Part shown: in pieces, positions 45,798 to 54,764 of the stretch
Position numbering within the stretch: position 1 is the stretch's first letter
Layout: each line of letters opens with the position of its first letter
Assembly: GCA_039029355.1 (NCBI GenBank)
Contig: JBCCGI010000034.1
Location: 1 to 64,000 of the forward strand
Reading direction: 5' to 3'
Origin: JBCCGI01 sp039029355
GTDB lineage: Bacteria; Planctomycetota; UBA1135; GCA-002686595
DNA: 64,000 nucleotides
The notes under the pieces: generated by a model
What the model saw: only the letters and a program-made list of their open reading frames with translations
Database searches by the model: none
What the model was told of the DNA's origin: nothing
Position numbers and translations under genes: made by a program

Positions 45798-46667
45798 GTG
45801 CAGCGCGTCCCCTCGATCGCCGAGACCCGCGCCGCGCTCGCGGCCCACCGTGCCGCGGGGCGGTCGGTCGGCTTCGTGCCGACCATGGGCTACCTGCACG
45901 AGGGCCACCTGGCGCTCGTGCGGCGCTCGATCGAGGAGAACGACGTCACCGCCGTCTCGGTCTTCGTGAACCCGGCGCAGTTCGGCCCCGAGATGGACCT
46001 CGACCGCTATCCGCGCGACATCAAGGGCGACGAGGCCAAGCTGGCCGAGCTGGGCGTGGACGTCCTGTTCTACCCGAGCGAAGAGGCGATGTACCCCGCC
46101 GGCTACTCGACCTGGGTCGAGGTCGAGGGGCTGACCGAGCGCCTCGACGGCGGCTCGCGGCCGGGCTACTTCCGTGGCATCTGCACGGTGGTGCTCAAGC
46201 TGTTCCACATCGCGCAGCCGAGCGCGGCCTACTTCGGTCAGAAGGACATCCAGCAGGCGATGGTGATCCGGCGCATGGTCGCCGACCTCGACCTGGACCT
46301 GGCCGTGCGCGTGATGCCCACCGTGCGAGCCGACGACGGGCTCGCGCTCTCCAGCCGCAACGCCTATCTGTCGCCCGCCGACCGCGCGCTGGCTCCGCAG
46401 CTGGCGGCCGCGCTGGGGGGCGCGCGCGAGCGCTTCCGCGGCGGCGAGCTGCGCGCCTCCGAGCTGATCGAGGGTGTGCGCGCCGACCTGGCCGCCGAGC
46501 CGCGCTTCGGCCTCGACTACGTCGACCTGGTCGCGCTGGCGACGATGCAGCGCATCGACGAGGTACGCGAGGACGCGTGCCTGGCGCTCGCGGTCGACCT
46601 GGCGGGGACGCGGCTGATCGACAACGTGCTGCTGCTCCCCGACGGGCGGCCGGACGACGCCCTCTAG
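45798..46667 (+). CDS. panC: pantothenate synthetase
   Basis: A 289-aa enzyme that joins pantoate and beta-alanine with ATP use in coenzyme A synthesis. Motifs are VGFVPTMGYLHEGHLALV (HIGH-type HEGH near residue 36), VFVNPAQFGPEMDLDRYPR, YFGQKDIQQAMVIRRM and DGLALSSRNAYLS. The length matches PanC. The start is GTG at 45798, placed by the -10 element and by alignment of the N-terminus (VPSIAETR). Confidence 0.96.
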   Translation: MQRVPSIAETRAALAAHRAAGRSVGFVPTMGYLHEGHLALVRRSIEENDVTAVSVFVNPAQFGPEMDLDRYPRDIKGDEAKLAELGVDVLFYPSEEAMYPAGYSTWVEVEGLTERLDGGSRPGYFRGICTVVLKLFHIAQPSAAYFGQKDIQQAMVIRRMVADLDLDLAVRVMPTVRADDGLALSSRNAYLSPADRALAPQLAAALGGARERFRGGELRASELIEGVRADLAAEPRFGLDYVDLVALATMQRIDEVREDACLALAVDLAGTRLIDNVLLLPDGRPDDAL

Positions 46668-46719
46668 GGCGTCAAATCGGCGTCAAACGGTCGCGCTCCG
46701 CGCGCCCGGCTGCTGCAAT

Positions 46720-46755
46720 GGGGCCCGCGGCCAGCGCCGCCCCAGGCCCCGTTTT
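46720..46755 (+). terminator. hairpin with T-run between panC and the thioredoxin gene
   Basis: GGGGCC (46720-46725) pairs with GGCCCC (46745-46750), with further internal GC pairing, and is followed by GTTTT. It is the only hairpin in the window with a clear T-run. It lies directly before the Shine-Dalgarno (AAGGAG) of the next gene, so it may be the panC terminator or an attenuator. Confidence 0.5.
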
Positions 46756-46773
46756 CGCGAAGGAGAAAGCCCG

Positions 46774-47790
46774 ATGCTCAGTCTGCTCGCTGCCCTCACC
46801 CTTTCCGCCGCACCGGCGACCCAGGACGTCACGCTGCGCGTGGGCGATGCCGCTCCCGCGCTCCGCGTCGAGCATTGGATCAAGGGCGAGCCGGTGCCGT
46901 CCTTCGAGCGCGGCAAGGTCTACGTGATCGAGTTCTGGGCCACCTGGTGCGGCCCGTGCATCGCCGCCATGCCGCACCTGAGCGAGCTGCAGGCGAAGTA
47001 CAAAGAGAGCGGCGTCACGATCATCGGCATGACCAGCGAGGACCGCCGCAACACGCTCGAGGGCGCGCAGAAGATGACCGCCGACAAGGGCGACGGCATG
47101 GGCTACACCGTCGCCTGGGACCGCCAGCGCGAGACCAACACGGCCTACATGAAGGCGGCCGGGCGCGGCGGCATCCCGTGCTCGTTCCTGATCGACCGCG
47201 ACGGCAAGCTGGCCTACGTCGGTCACCCGATGTGGCTTGACGCGCCGCTCGCCGGCGTGGTGGCCGGCGGTTGGGACATCGAGGCGGGCAACGCCAAGCT
47301 GGCCGAGGTGCAGGCGGTATACGGGCGCATCCGCAAGATGGACGACCCGGAGAAGGCCATCGCGGCGATCGCGAAGTTCCGCACCGGCGCGCCGGCGCTC
47401 GCGCACCTGGTCGAGGACTACGACTTCACGTTCCACCTGCGGGCGGGCAAGTACGCCGCGGCCTACAAGCTGTGCGCGGCGATGGTCGACCAGGCCATCG
47501 CGAAGAAGGACGCGACGAAGCTCAACGGGCTCGCCTGGAAGATCGTGGACCCGCGCACGGACTACCCCGAGCGCGACCTCGACCTGGCGCTGCGCGCCGC
47601 CAAGGCCTCGGTCGAGCTCGATGGGGGGGCCAACGCGGCGAGCCTCGACACGCTCGCCCGCGTGTACTTCCTGCGCGGCGAATTGCAGCGCGCGATCGAG
47701 CTCCAGCGCAAGGCGGTCGAGGTCGCGCCCGAGCGCCAGAAGGCGGGCATGCGCGAGGTGCTCGGCGACTACGAGCAGGCCGCGGCCTAG
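46774..47790 (+). CDS. TlpA-type thioredoxin with C-terminal helical/TPR domain
   Basis: A 338-aa protein. A short hydrophobic N-terminus may be a signal peptide. The thioredoxin domain (about 20-165) carries FWATWCGPCIAAMPHL with the redox pair C59/C62 and the cis-Pro region GGIPCSFLIDRDG. Residues about 180-338 are helical, with TPR-like LDTLARVYFLRGELQRAIELQRKAVE. It probably reduces or maintains thiols in exported proteins. A good Shine-Dalgarno (AAGGAG) lies 8-9 nt before the ATG. The gene is bounded by hairpins on both sides, so it is probably a single-gene unit. Confidence 0.9.
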   Translation: MLSLLAALTLSAAPATQDVTLRVGDAAPALRVEHWIKGEPVPSFERGKVYVIEFWATWCGPCIAAMPHLSELQAKYKESGVTIIGMTSEDRRNTLEGAQKMTADKGDGMGYTVAWDRQRETNTAYMKAAGRGGIPCSFLIDRDGKLAYVGHPMWLDAPLAGVVAGGWDIEAGNAKLAEVQAVYGRIRKMDDPEKAIAAIAKFRTGAPALAHLVEDYDFTFHLRAGKYAAAYKLCAAMVDQAIAKKDATKLNGLAWKIVDPRTDYPERDLDLALRAAKASVELDGGANAASLDTLARVYFLRGELQRAIELQRKAVEVAPERQKAGMREVLGDYEQAAA

Positions 47791-47806
47791 GCCGCGGGCG
47801 CTCCAC

Positions 47807-47843
47807 GGCCCCCGCCCCGGGCCTTTGGGACGGGGCGGGGGCC
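47807..47843 (+). terminator. 13-bp perfect GC hairpin after the thioredoxin gene
   Basis: GGCCCCCGCCCCG (47807-47819) and CGGGGCGGGGGCC (47831-47843) are exact complements around an 11-nt loop. It begins 17 bp past the stop. No T-run follows (CGAAATC). Confidence 0.7.
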
Positions 47844-47886
47844 CGAAATCCGGCCCGGCGTGGCTCCGCTGGCCCTCGGCGGCCGA

Positions 47887-47892
47887 TACATT
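47887..47892 (+). promoter_or_regulatory. -10 element TACATT
   Basis: TACATT ends 12 nt before the ATG at 47905. The same hexamer precedes the DUF2270 gene at 7 nt. Confidence 0.45.
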
Positions 47893-47904
47893 GACCGGAA
47901 CACG

Positions 47905-50900
47905 ATGAGCGCAGCCAAAGGCCTTCTCCCCCTCCTCCTGGGGGCCAGCGTGGCGCTTGCCCTGGCCCCGCCGCGAGCCCCCGCCGAGCGCGTCGCGGGG
48001 AGCGACGAGGCGGTCCAGCTGCTGCGCGAGCGCGTGCTCCCGGTGTTGCGCGAGGCCTGCTTCGACTGCCACGGCCCGACCGCGCGGCGCGCGAAGGGCG
48101 GCCTGCGCATCGTGGACCGCGAGTCGCTCCTGACCGGGGGCGACAGCGGCCCGGCGGTGGTGCCGGGCGACCCCGACCAGAGCCTGCTGGTCGAGGCGCT
48201 GCGGTACACCGACGACCTCCTGGAGATGCCGCCCGACGGCCCGCTGCCGGCGGACGACGTGGCGGCGATCGAGCGCTGGGTCGAGCTCGGCGCCCCGTGG
48301 CCGCGCGAGGTCGCGGCGGAGGAGATCGCCTTTGCCGCCGAGGATGTGCGCTTCTTCGAGGACCGCATCCGCCCGGGGTTGGCCCAGCACTGCTTCCCGT
48401 GCCACGGCCCGAAGGTCCCGGCGCCGCAGAGCGGCCTGCGCATGTCCGGCCGCTCGGCGCTCCTGGTCGGCGGCACGCGCGGGCCGGCGCTCGTCCCCGG
48501 CGACCCCGACCAGAGCCTCCTGATCCAGGCCGTGCGGCGCCAGGGCCCGCCGGTGCCGATGCCGCCCACCGGTCCGGTGCCGACGCGCTTTGCCGAGGAC
48601 CTCGAGGAGTGGGTCCGCCGCGGCGCGCCGTGGCCCGACGAGCCGGATGCACTCCCGCTGGAGGAGGGAATCGACGTCGAGGCCGGCCGCGCGTGGTGGT
48701 CCTTCCGCCCGGTCGAGCGTCCCGCGGTGCCGACCGTCGCGCACCCCGAGCTGGTCGCGACACCGCTCGACGCGTTCCTCGTGGCGCGCCAGGAGGCGGC
48801 GGGCATCACGCCCAACGGCGCCGCCTCGCGGCGCGAGCTGATCCGCCGCGCGACCTACGACCTGCACGGGCTGCCGCCCACGTTGGCCGAGATCGAGGCC
48901 TTCGAAGCCGACGACGAGCCGGGCGCCTGGGAGCGCGTGGTCGACCGCCTGCTGGCCTCGCCGCGCTACGGCGAGCGCTGGGCGCGGCACTGGCTCGACC
49001 TCGTGCGCTACGCGCAGACCAACGGCTACGAGCGCGACCAGGAGAAGCCCTTCGCGTGGCAGTTCCGCAACTGGGTCATCGACGCGTTCAACGCCGACAT
49101 GCCGTACGACCGCTTCCTGCGCGAGCAGCTCGCGGGCGACGAGCTCGGCGACGGTGACGCGGGGGCGTTGATCGCCACCGGCTTCTACCGGCTGGGCCCC
49201 TGGGACGACGAGCCCGACGACAAGGAGCAGGCCGTCTTCGACGAGCTCGACGACGTGGTGCGCACGATCAGCGAGGGCATGCTGGGCGTCACGCTCGCCT
49301 GCGCGCGCTGCCACGACCACAAGTTCGACCCGTTCCTGCAGGAGGACTACTACGCGATGGTGGCCCTGCTGCGGAACGTGCGGCCCTACGAGGATCCCTC
49401 GTTCTCGGTCGAGTCGTCGACGCTGCGCGTCCTGAACTCGTCGCCCGAGGCGGCGGCGGCGCTCGAGGAAGACCGCCAGGGCGAGGTCGCCGCGACCCAG
49501 TCCGAGCTGGACGCGGTGCTCGACCTCGGCCGCCAGCGGCTGATCGAGGGGCGGCTGCCCGAGCTCGCACCCGAGGTCCGCGCCGCCTGGGGCCGGCCGG
49601 AGGCCGAACGCAGCGCGGCCGACCGCGAGCTGGTCGCGGCCACGGCCGCGCTCCATCCCAGCTTGCCGGAGATCCGCCGCCAGCTCTCCCAGGCGGAGAA
49701 GAAGGCGGCCAACCAGCTAGCGATGCGCTTGGAGGACCTGGCCGAGGGCTTCGCCGGCGACGTGCCCTGGGCGCTGTGCGTGCGCGAGACGGGGACGGTG
49801 GCTCCCACGACCTACCTCCTGCGGCGCGGCCTGGCGTCGTCGCCGGGCGACGCGGTCGCGCCTGGCTTCCCGCAGGTGCTCACCGCAAGAGACGCCGCGC
49901 CGCCGGCCTTCGCGCCGGCCGCCGACGGGGCGAGCTCCGGCCGCCGCACCGAGCTCGCCGACTGGATCGCGAGCGCCGACAACCCGCTGACCGCGCGCGT
50001 GCTCGTCAACCGCGTGTGGCGCTTCCACTTCGGCCGCGGCATCGTGCCGACGGTGAACGACTTCGGGCGTTCGGGCCAGCCGCCCAGCCACCCCGCGCTG
50101 CTCGACTGGCTCGCCAGCGCGTTTGTCGCCGAGGACGGCTGGAGCCTCAAGGCGCTGCACCGGCGCATGCTGACGTCGAACGCTTACCGCATGTCGTCGC
50201 AGGCGGCGCGCGAGGACGCGCTCGCGGCCGACGAGGCGAACCAGCTCTTCTGGCGCCAGGAGCTGCGGCGCCTGGAGGCCGAGGCGATCCGCGACTCGGT
50301 GCTGATGGCGAGCGGCGAGCTCTCCCTGGAGCGCGGCCGGCGCGGCTTCTTCCCGCGGCTCTCGCGCGAGGCGCTCGCCGGGTCGTCACGCCCGGGCTGG
50401 GGCTGGGACCTGTCGACCGACGACGAGCGCCGCCTGCGCACGATCTACACGTTCGCGAAGCGCACGCAGCCGGTGCCGCTGCTGGAGGTGTTCGACGGGC
50501 CGAACCTGTCGCTGCCGGTCGGCCGGCGCAGCACGACGACGCTGGCGACCCAGGCGCTGACGCTGCTCAACAGCGAGCTGCTAAACGAGCAGGCGCACCG
50601 CTTCGCCCTGCGCGTCGCGGAGGAGGCCGGCGATGATCCCGCCGCACGGGTCACGCGCGCCTTCGAGCGCGCTTTGGCGCGCGCACCGAGCACCGACGAG
50701 CTGGCGCTCGCGCTGTCGTTCCTCGCCGAGCAGGAGCGCGCCTTCGCGGCCTCGCGCTCCTACCTCACCCTGCGCCCGCGTGTTCCGGACCGGCTCGACG
50801 TCGACTACCAGCGTCAGCTCTCGGGCGAGGACGTGCTCTTCGGCCCGCGCGCGGGCTGGACCTACGTGATGGGCCGCTGGGGCAACCCGTACAACAGCAC

Positions 50901-51441
50901 GCTCGGCGCCGACGAGCGGCGCGGGCCGGCGGCGCTGCGCTCGGACGTGCGCTTCAAGAACGGCCTGGTCGACGCGCGCCTGCGCATCTCGCCCGGCACC
51001 CAGGCGGTGGGGGTGCTGGTGCGCGCGCGGATCGACGACGAGGGCGAGGTGCAGGGCATCGAGGTGCGCCTGGAGCCCGAGGCCAAGAGCGTGACGGTGC
51101 TCGCCCACGGGCCGACCGAGTCGCGCGTCGGCGGACGCTTCCCCGCCCCGATCCGGACCGGGCCGTGGCAGGACCTGCGCGTGCAGATCCGCGGCGACTC
51201 GCTGCAGGTGCAGCTCGACGGGACGCAGGTGGCGCTGCTCGACGGGCTCCCCAAGCCGTCGCCGGGCGCGCTGGGGCTCCGGCTTCTGGGCGAGGGCGTC
51301 GCCTTCGAGCGCTTGCTCGTGCGCGGGCCCGAGGGCACGGTCGAGGTGCAGCCGGACGACCCCGGCCCGCCCGATCTGCGCGCCCTCGAGGCGCTTTGCC
51401 TTACGCTGTTCAACCTCAACGAGTTCGTCTACGTCGACTGA
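47905..51441 (+). CDS. PSCyt1-PSCyt1-PSCyt2-PSD1 protein with inserted beta-sandwich domain
   Basis: An 1178-aa exported protein typical of planctomycetes. A signal peptide covers residues 1-28. Two PSCyt1 cytochrome-c-like domains follow, with heme motifs CFDCH (C52) and CFPCH (C163). DUF1549/PSCyt2 (about 280-490) has YGERWARHWLDLVRYAQTNG and TLACARCHDHKFDP. DUF1553/PSD1 (about 680-960) has NPLTARVLVNRVWRFHFGRG and FDGPNLSLPVGRR. At about 970-1150 a concanavalin-like domain (VGVLVRARIDDEGEVQGIEV) interrupts the usual PSD1 end, which then resumes as LCLTLFNLNEFVYVD. The protein probably takes part in periplasmic polysaccharide metabolism with the coupled DUF1501 protein. Its stop overlaps that gene's start. 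Confidence 0.93.
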   Translation: MSAAKGLLPLLLGASVALALAPPRAPAERVAGSDEAVQLLRERVLPVLREACFDCHGPTARRAKGGLRIVDRESLLTGGDSGPAVVPGDPDQSLLVEALRYTDDLLEMPPDGPLPADDVAAIERWVELGAPWPREVAAEEIAFAAEDVRFFEDRIRPGLAQHCFPCHGPKVPAPQSGLRMSGRSALLVGGTRGPALVPGDPDQSLLIQAVRRQGPPVPMPPTGPVPTRFAEDLEEWVRRGAPWPDEPDALPLEEGIDVEAGRAWWSFRPVERPAVPTVAHPELVATPLDAFLVARQEAAGITPNGAASRRELIRRATYDLHGLPPTLAEIEAFEADDEPGAWERVVDRLLASPRYGERWARHWLDLVRYAQTNGYERDQEKPFAWQFRNWVIDAFNADMPYDRFLREQLAGDELGDGDAGALIATGFYRLGPWDDEPDDKEQAVFDELDDVVRTISEGMLGVTLACARCHDHKFDPFLQEDYYAMVALLRNVRPYEDPSFSVESSTLRVLNSSPEAAAALEEDRQGEVAATQSELDAVLDLGRQRLIEGRLPELAPEVRAAWGRPEAERSAADRELVAATAALHPSLPEIRRQLSQAEKKAANQLAMRLEDLAEGFAGDVPWALCVRETGTVAPTTYLLRRGLASSPGDAVAPGFPQVLTARDAAPPAFAPAADGASSGRRTELADWIASADNPLTARVLVNRVWRFHFGRGIVPTVNDFGRSGQPPSHPALLDWLASAFVAEDGWSLKALHRRMLTSNAYRMSSQAAREDALAADEANQLFWRQELRRLEAEAIRDSVLMASGELSLERGRRGFFPRLSREALAGSSRPGWGWDLSTDDERRLRTIYTFAKRTQPVPLLEVFDGPNLSLPVGRRSTTTLATQALTLLNSELLNEQAHRFALRVAEEAGDDPAARVTRAFERALARAPSTDELALALSFLAEQERAFAASRSYLTLRPRVPDRLDVDYQRQLSGEDVLFGPRAGWTYVMGRWGNPYNSTLGADERRGPAALRSDVRFKNGLVDARLRISPGTQAVGVLVRARIDDEGEVQGIEVRLEPEAKSVTVLAHGPTESRVGGRFPAPIRTGPWQDLRVQIRGDSLQVQLDGTQVALLDGLPKPSPGALGLRLLGEGVAFERLLVRGPEGTVEVQPDDPGPPDLRALEALCLTLFNLNEFVYVD

Positions 51442-52946
51442 TGGCCAGCTCTCCCGACTCACGCCGCGGCGCGCGCCGCGCTTCACTCAACCGCCGCGAG
51501 CTCCTCGCACGCGCCGGGGCGGGCGCGGCCGGGCTCGGGCTGCTGTCCGCCGCCGGCGGCGCGGGGCTGTTCGCGCAGGGGCGCGCCAACCCGCTCGCGC
51601 CGCGCGAGCCGCAGCTGCCCGCGAAGGCCAAGCACGTGCTCTTCCTGTTCATGTTCGGGGGGCCGTCGCAGATGGACCTCTTCGACTACAAGCCCGAGCT
51701 GCAGCGCCGCGACGGCGAGACCGTGCGGATGGAGCGCCGCAAGGGCGACGTGCGCGACAGCGTGATCTACGGCTCGCGCCGCAGCTTCCAGCGCTTCGGC
51801 GAGACCGGGCAGTGGTGCTCCGACGCGCTGCCGCGCGTCGCGCAGCACATGGACAAGCTGGCGGTCATCAAGAGCCTCTACACCGACTCGTTCGCACACG
51901 GCACCGGCGTGCTGCAGATGAACAGCGGGCAGATCTTCCAGGGCCACCCCGCGATGGGGGCCTGGGTGAACTACGGGCTGGGCTCGCCCAACCCCGACCT
52001 GCCGGGCTTCGTCGTCATGCACGACCCGCGCGGCGGCCCGATCTCGGGCGCGGCGAACTGGACCAGCGGCTACATGCCGGCCGCGTACCAGGGCACGCTG
52101 TTCCGCGCGAGCGGGCAGCCGCTCCTGAACCTGGCCGCGGCGCCGACGCGGACCGGGCGCTCGGGGATGGTGCGCGGGATGCAGCGCCAGCAGATCGAGG
52201 CGCTGAACGCGCTCAACGAGCTGCACCGCGGCGAGCGGCCCGGCTACTCCGAGCTGGACGCGCGCATCGCGGCGTACGAGCTCTCCTACCAGATGCAGTC
52301 CAGCGCGCCCGAGGCGCTCGACCTCTCCCAGGAGGACGAGGCGACGCGCGAGATGTACGGGCTCTACGACCCGAAGGGCTCGCACCGGCTCACCGTCGGC
52401 CCGGCGGTGTTCGGCCGCCAGTGCCTGATCGCGCGCCGGCTGATCGAGCGCGGCGTGCGCTTCGTGCAGATCTACCACGGCGGCGGCCACCAGCAGCAGA
52501 CCTGGGACGCCCACCACGGGGTCGAGGAGAACCTCGCCATCCACTGCCCTGAGATCGACAAGCCGATCCACGCCCTCCTGACCGACCTGGAGCGCACCGG
52601 GCTGCTCGACGAGACGCTGGTGATCTGGGGCGGCGAGTTCGGCCGCCAGCCGGTCGCGCAGCAGGCCGGCAAGTTCCAGGAGGCCAACCCCGGCGGCCGC
52701 GACCACAACCCCAAGGGCTTCACGATGTGGCTCGCCGGCGCGGGCGTGAAGCCGGGCAGCTACGGCGAGACCGACGAGCTCGGCGCCGAGGCCGTGGTCA
52801 AGCGCCACCACGTGCGCGACCTGCACGCGACCGTGCTACGGCTCCTGGGGCTCGACCACGAGCACCTGGTCTATCCCTACGGCGGGCTGGACCGCAAGCT
52901 GACCGGAGTGATCCAGGCGCACCCGATCGAGGGCGTGCTGGCCTGA
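51441..52946 (+). CDS. DUF1501 family protein, Tat-exported
   Basis: A 501-aa protein related to the alkaline phosphatase/sulfatase fold. A twin-arginine-type signal (SLNRRELLARAGAGAAGLG) sits at about 15-33. Family motifs are HVLFLFMFGGPSQMDLFDYKP, VIKSLYTDSFAHG, GFVVMHDPRGGP, RFVQIYHGGG and DETLVIWGGEFGRQP. The end reads DLHATVLRLLGLDHEHLVYPYGGLDRKLTGV. The stop of the PSD1 gene and this ATG share one base (TGATG). DUF1501 and PSD1 genes are commonly paired in planctomycetes. The 3' end of this gene has a decayed copy at 54641-54681. Confidence 0.94.
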   Translation: MASSPDSRRGARRASLNRRELLARAGAGAAGLGLLSAAGGAGLFAQGRANPLAPREPQLPAKAKHVLFLFMFGGPSQMDLFDYKPELQRRDGETVRMERRKGDVRDSVIYGSRRSFQRFGETGQWCSDALPRVAQHMDKLAVIKSLYTDSFAHGTGVLQMNSGQIFQGHPAMGAWVNYGLGSPNPDLPGFVVMHDPRGGPISGAANWTSGYMPAAYQGTLFRASGQPLLNLAAAPTRTGRSGMVRGMQRQQIEALNALNELHRGERPGYSELDARIAAYELSYQMQSSAPEALDLSQEDEATREMYGLYDPKGSHRLTVGPAVFGRQCLIARRLIERGVRFVQIYHGGGHQQQTWDAHHGVEENLAIHCPEIDKPIHALLTDLERTGLLDETLVIWGGEFGRQPVAQQAGKFQEANPGGRDHNPKGFTMWLAGAGVKPGSYGETDELGAEAVVKRHHVRDLHATVLRLLGLDHEHLVYPYGGLDRKLTGVIQAHPIEGVLA

Positions 52947-52968
52947 CCCCGATCCCGGCGCCCCCTCG

Positions 52969-54453
52969 CTAGAGCCAGAGGGTGGCCCCGAGGTAGGCGT
53001 AGGTGGAGTCGCCCTGCACGGTGGCGTTGGGGGCGTCGTCGATGAAGTCTCCGGCGAAGAGGTGTGCGACCCCGCCCTCGAGGCGCAGGTTCTTGGAGAC
53101 GAGGTCGTGGCGCACGCGGATCTCGGCCAGCTGGCCGAGGAAGCTCCCCGCGTCGCCGCTGGGGTCGACGAGCCCGGAGGTCGTCCACGCGTCGGTGTCC
53201 GACGCCAGGTAGTGCAGGCGGTGCGCGAGCATCACCTGGGTGCTCGCAGCCGGGGAGAGCTTGAGCCGCAGTCCGGGTGAGACGAGGTTGGAGCGCGCGA
53301 AGGCGCCGAAGATGCCGGTCGGCCCGAACTCGAAGCGGCGCGCACCGAACAGCGTGTCGAAGCGGTTGTTCTCGTCGTCGTCGGGGTCGTCGTCTCCGCT
53401 GGCGTAGTCGAACAGGCACTCGAGCGTCGGCTTGCTCTCGCCGGGGAAGCGGTAGCCGACCGACAGGTGATGGAAGTGCGCGCTGTGGTCCAGGTCGGTC
53501 TGGTCCGCGGCGCTCGTCGAGGCACGCGAGTCGCCGAACTGGTACATCGACTCCCACTCGAAGCCGAACTCGCGCTCGGCCGGGGCGCGCAGCAGGCGGG
53601 CTCCGGCGGTCCAGATGCGGCGGTCGCGCGTCGCGACGTCGTCCTCGTCGTCCTCATCCAGCCCGTAGATGTACACCTCGGCGTCCAGGTCGCGCTCGGG
53701 GAAGCTCTTCGCGGCATGGATCCCGTAGAACAGGGTCTCCTCCCGCTCCTCGTCGAACTCGATCTCGTTGTCGAGCAGCTCGTCCTGATCGCGCGGCAGG
53801 CGGCGGACGGGGAAGAAGGCGAAGGCGCGCACCGTCTCTTCGGCGGCTCCGCTCCACGCCGCCTGGAGGCCGGTGAAGCTGTTGATCGTGTTGCGGAACC
53901 GGTTGCGGGCCACGAGCCGCCGGCTGCCGAGGTTCAGCGTCTGCCGGCCGAGCTGCATGTCCAGCGCGTCGTCGGCGGTGAACACGCCTTCGGCGCGGTA
54001 GCCCACGTGCGCCTGCAGCAGCTCGACCGGGTTCACGATCGTCGTGTTCACAGGCGCGTCGTCGGGCGCGCCGTACTGGCGCGAGTCCATCAGCTCGGCC
54101 GTGGCACGCAGCGGACCCTCGTGGAGGGTTACGTCGACCAGCGTTCGCAGCGCGAAGAGCTCGTTCTCCTCACCCGCGTTCGACGCGCGGAAATCCTCGT
54201 CGAGGTACTCGTAGCGCGTGCGCTGCTCGACGCCGAGCTCGAGCCACTCGGGGAAGCCGGCGCGCTCCTCGATGCGCCAGGGGCCGTCGGCGGGGGCGGG
54301 GACTTCGGTCGCCTCCGCCGGTTGCGCCGGCGCGGCCTGGCCGCCGTCCGCGCGCGCGGGAGCCGTCGAAGGTCGCGGCGGGCCCGGGCTCGCACAGGCG
54401 GAAGCGAGGGCGGCGAGGAGCAGCGCCAGGGGCGACTTGGAGCTGGTGGTCAT
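52969..54453 (-). CDS. alginate-export-like outer-membrane barrel, lipoprotein signal
   Basis: A 494-aa protein with a lipobox (LASAC, about Cys20), a Pro/Ala linker, then an alginate_exp-type porin domain from about residue 60. The domain starts LELGVEQRTRYEYLDEDFRA and includes MDSRQYGAPDDAPVNTTIVNP and LDMQLGRQTLNLGSRRLVARNRFRNT. Barrel strands continue to the end, YAYLGATLWL. Acidic extracellular-loop segments (LDEDDEDD, DDDPDDDENN) may bind cations. Family members let polysaccharides cross the outer membrane. It converges on the DUF1501 gene with a 22-bp gap. Confidence 0.85.
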   Translation of the reverse strand: MTTSSKSPLALLLAALASACASPGPPRPSTAPARADGGQAAPAQPAEATEVPAPADGPWRIEERAGFPEWLELGVEQRTRYEYLDEDFRASNAGEENELFALRTLVDVTLHEGPLRATAELMDSRQYGAPDDAPVNTTIVNPVELLQAHVGYRAEGVFTADDALDMQLGRQTLNLGSRRLVARNRFRNTINSFTGLQAAWSGAAEETVRAFAFFPVRRLPRDQDELLDNEIEFDEEREETLFYGIHAAKSFPERDLDAEVYIYGLDEDDEDDVATRDRRIWTAGARLLRAPAEREFGFEWESMYQFGDSRASTSAADQTDLDHSAHFHHLSVGYRFPGESKPTLECLFDYASGDDDPDDDENNRFDTLFGARRFEFGPTGIFGAFARSNLVSPGLRLKLSPAASTQVMLAHRLHYLASDTDAWTTSGLVDPSGDAGSFLGQLAEIRVRHDLVSKNLRLEGGVAHLFAGDFIDDAPNATVQGDSTYAYLGATLWL

Positions 54454-54472
54454 GAACTCGGACGGGGCGCAG

Positions 54473-54489
54473 GCCCGCGTCGCGCGGGC
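54473..54489 (-). promoter_or_regulatory. 7-bp hairpin in the leader of the barrel gene
   Basis: GCCCGCG (54473-54479) and CGCGGGC (54483-54489) pair around three bases, 20 nt before the ATG at 54453 on the minus strand, where it could mask the ribosome-binding region. A minus-strand TAGGTT near 54557-54562 could be the promoter -10. Confidence 0.4.
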
Positions 54490-54640
54490 TCGGGGTAGGT
54501 GGCGAGGCTGGGTGCCGCTCGAACGTCGGGTTCTTCCCGTGCGCGGAGAGGCACGAGAACCTAGCAGGGCGAGGGCCCGGCGACCCCTCCGGTTTCGTCC
54601 GTGTTTTGTTCGCGGGCACAGGCAGCCGGCGAACCCACAC

Positions 54641-54681
54641 CACCGCAAGCCGACCGGCGTCATCCAGGTGCACCCGATCGC
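54641..54681 (+). pseudogene. remnant of a DUF1501 gene 3' end
   Basis: Reads HRKPTGVIQVHPIA and matches the DUF1501 C-terminus RKLTGVIQAHPIE at 52891-52930 in 35 of 40 bases. No other part of the gene remains recognisable. It lies in the 311-bp gap 54454-54764 between two minus-strand genes. Confidence 0.65.
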
Positions 54682-54764
54682 CGCGCACCGGGCTCCCGGC
54701 GCCTGCGAGCACGGGCGGCAGCGCGGCGTGGGTCGATCGCCGCGCCGCGCCGCGCGCCGCCGGG

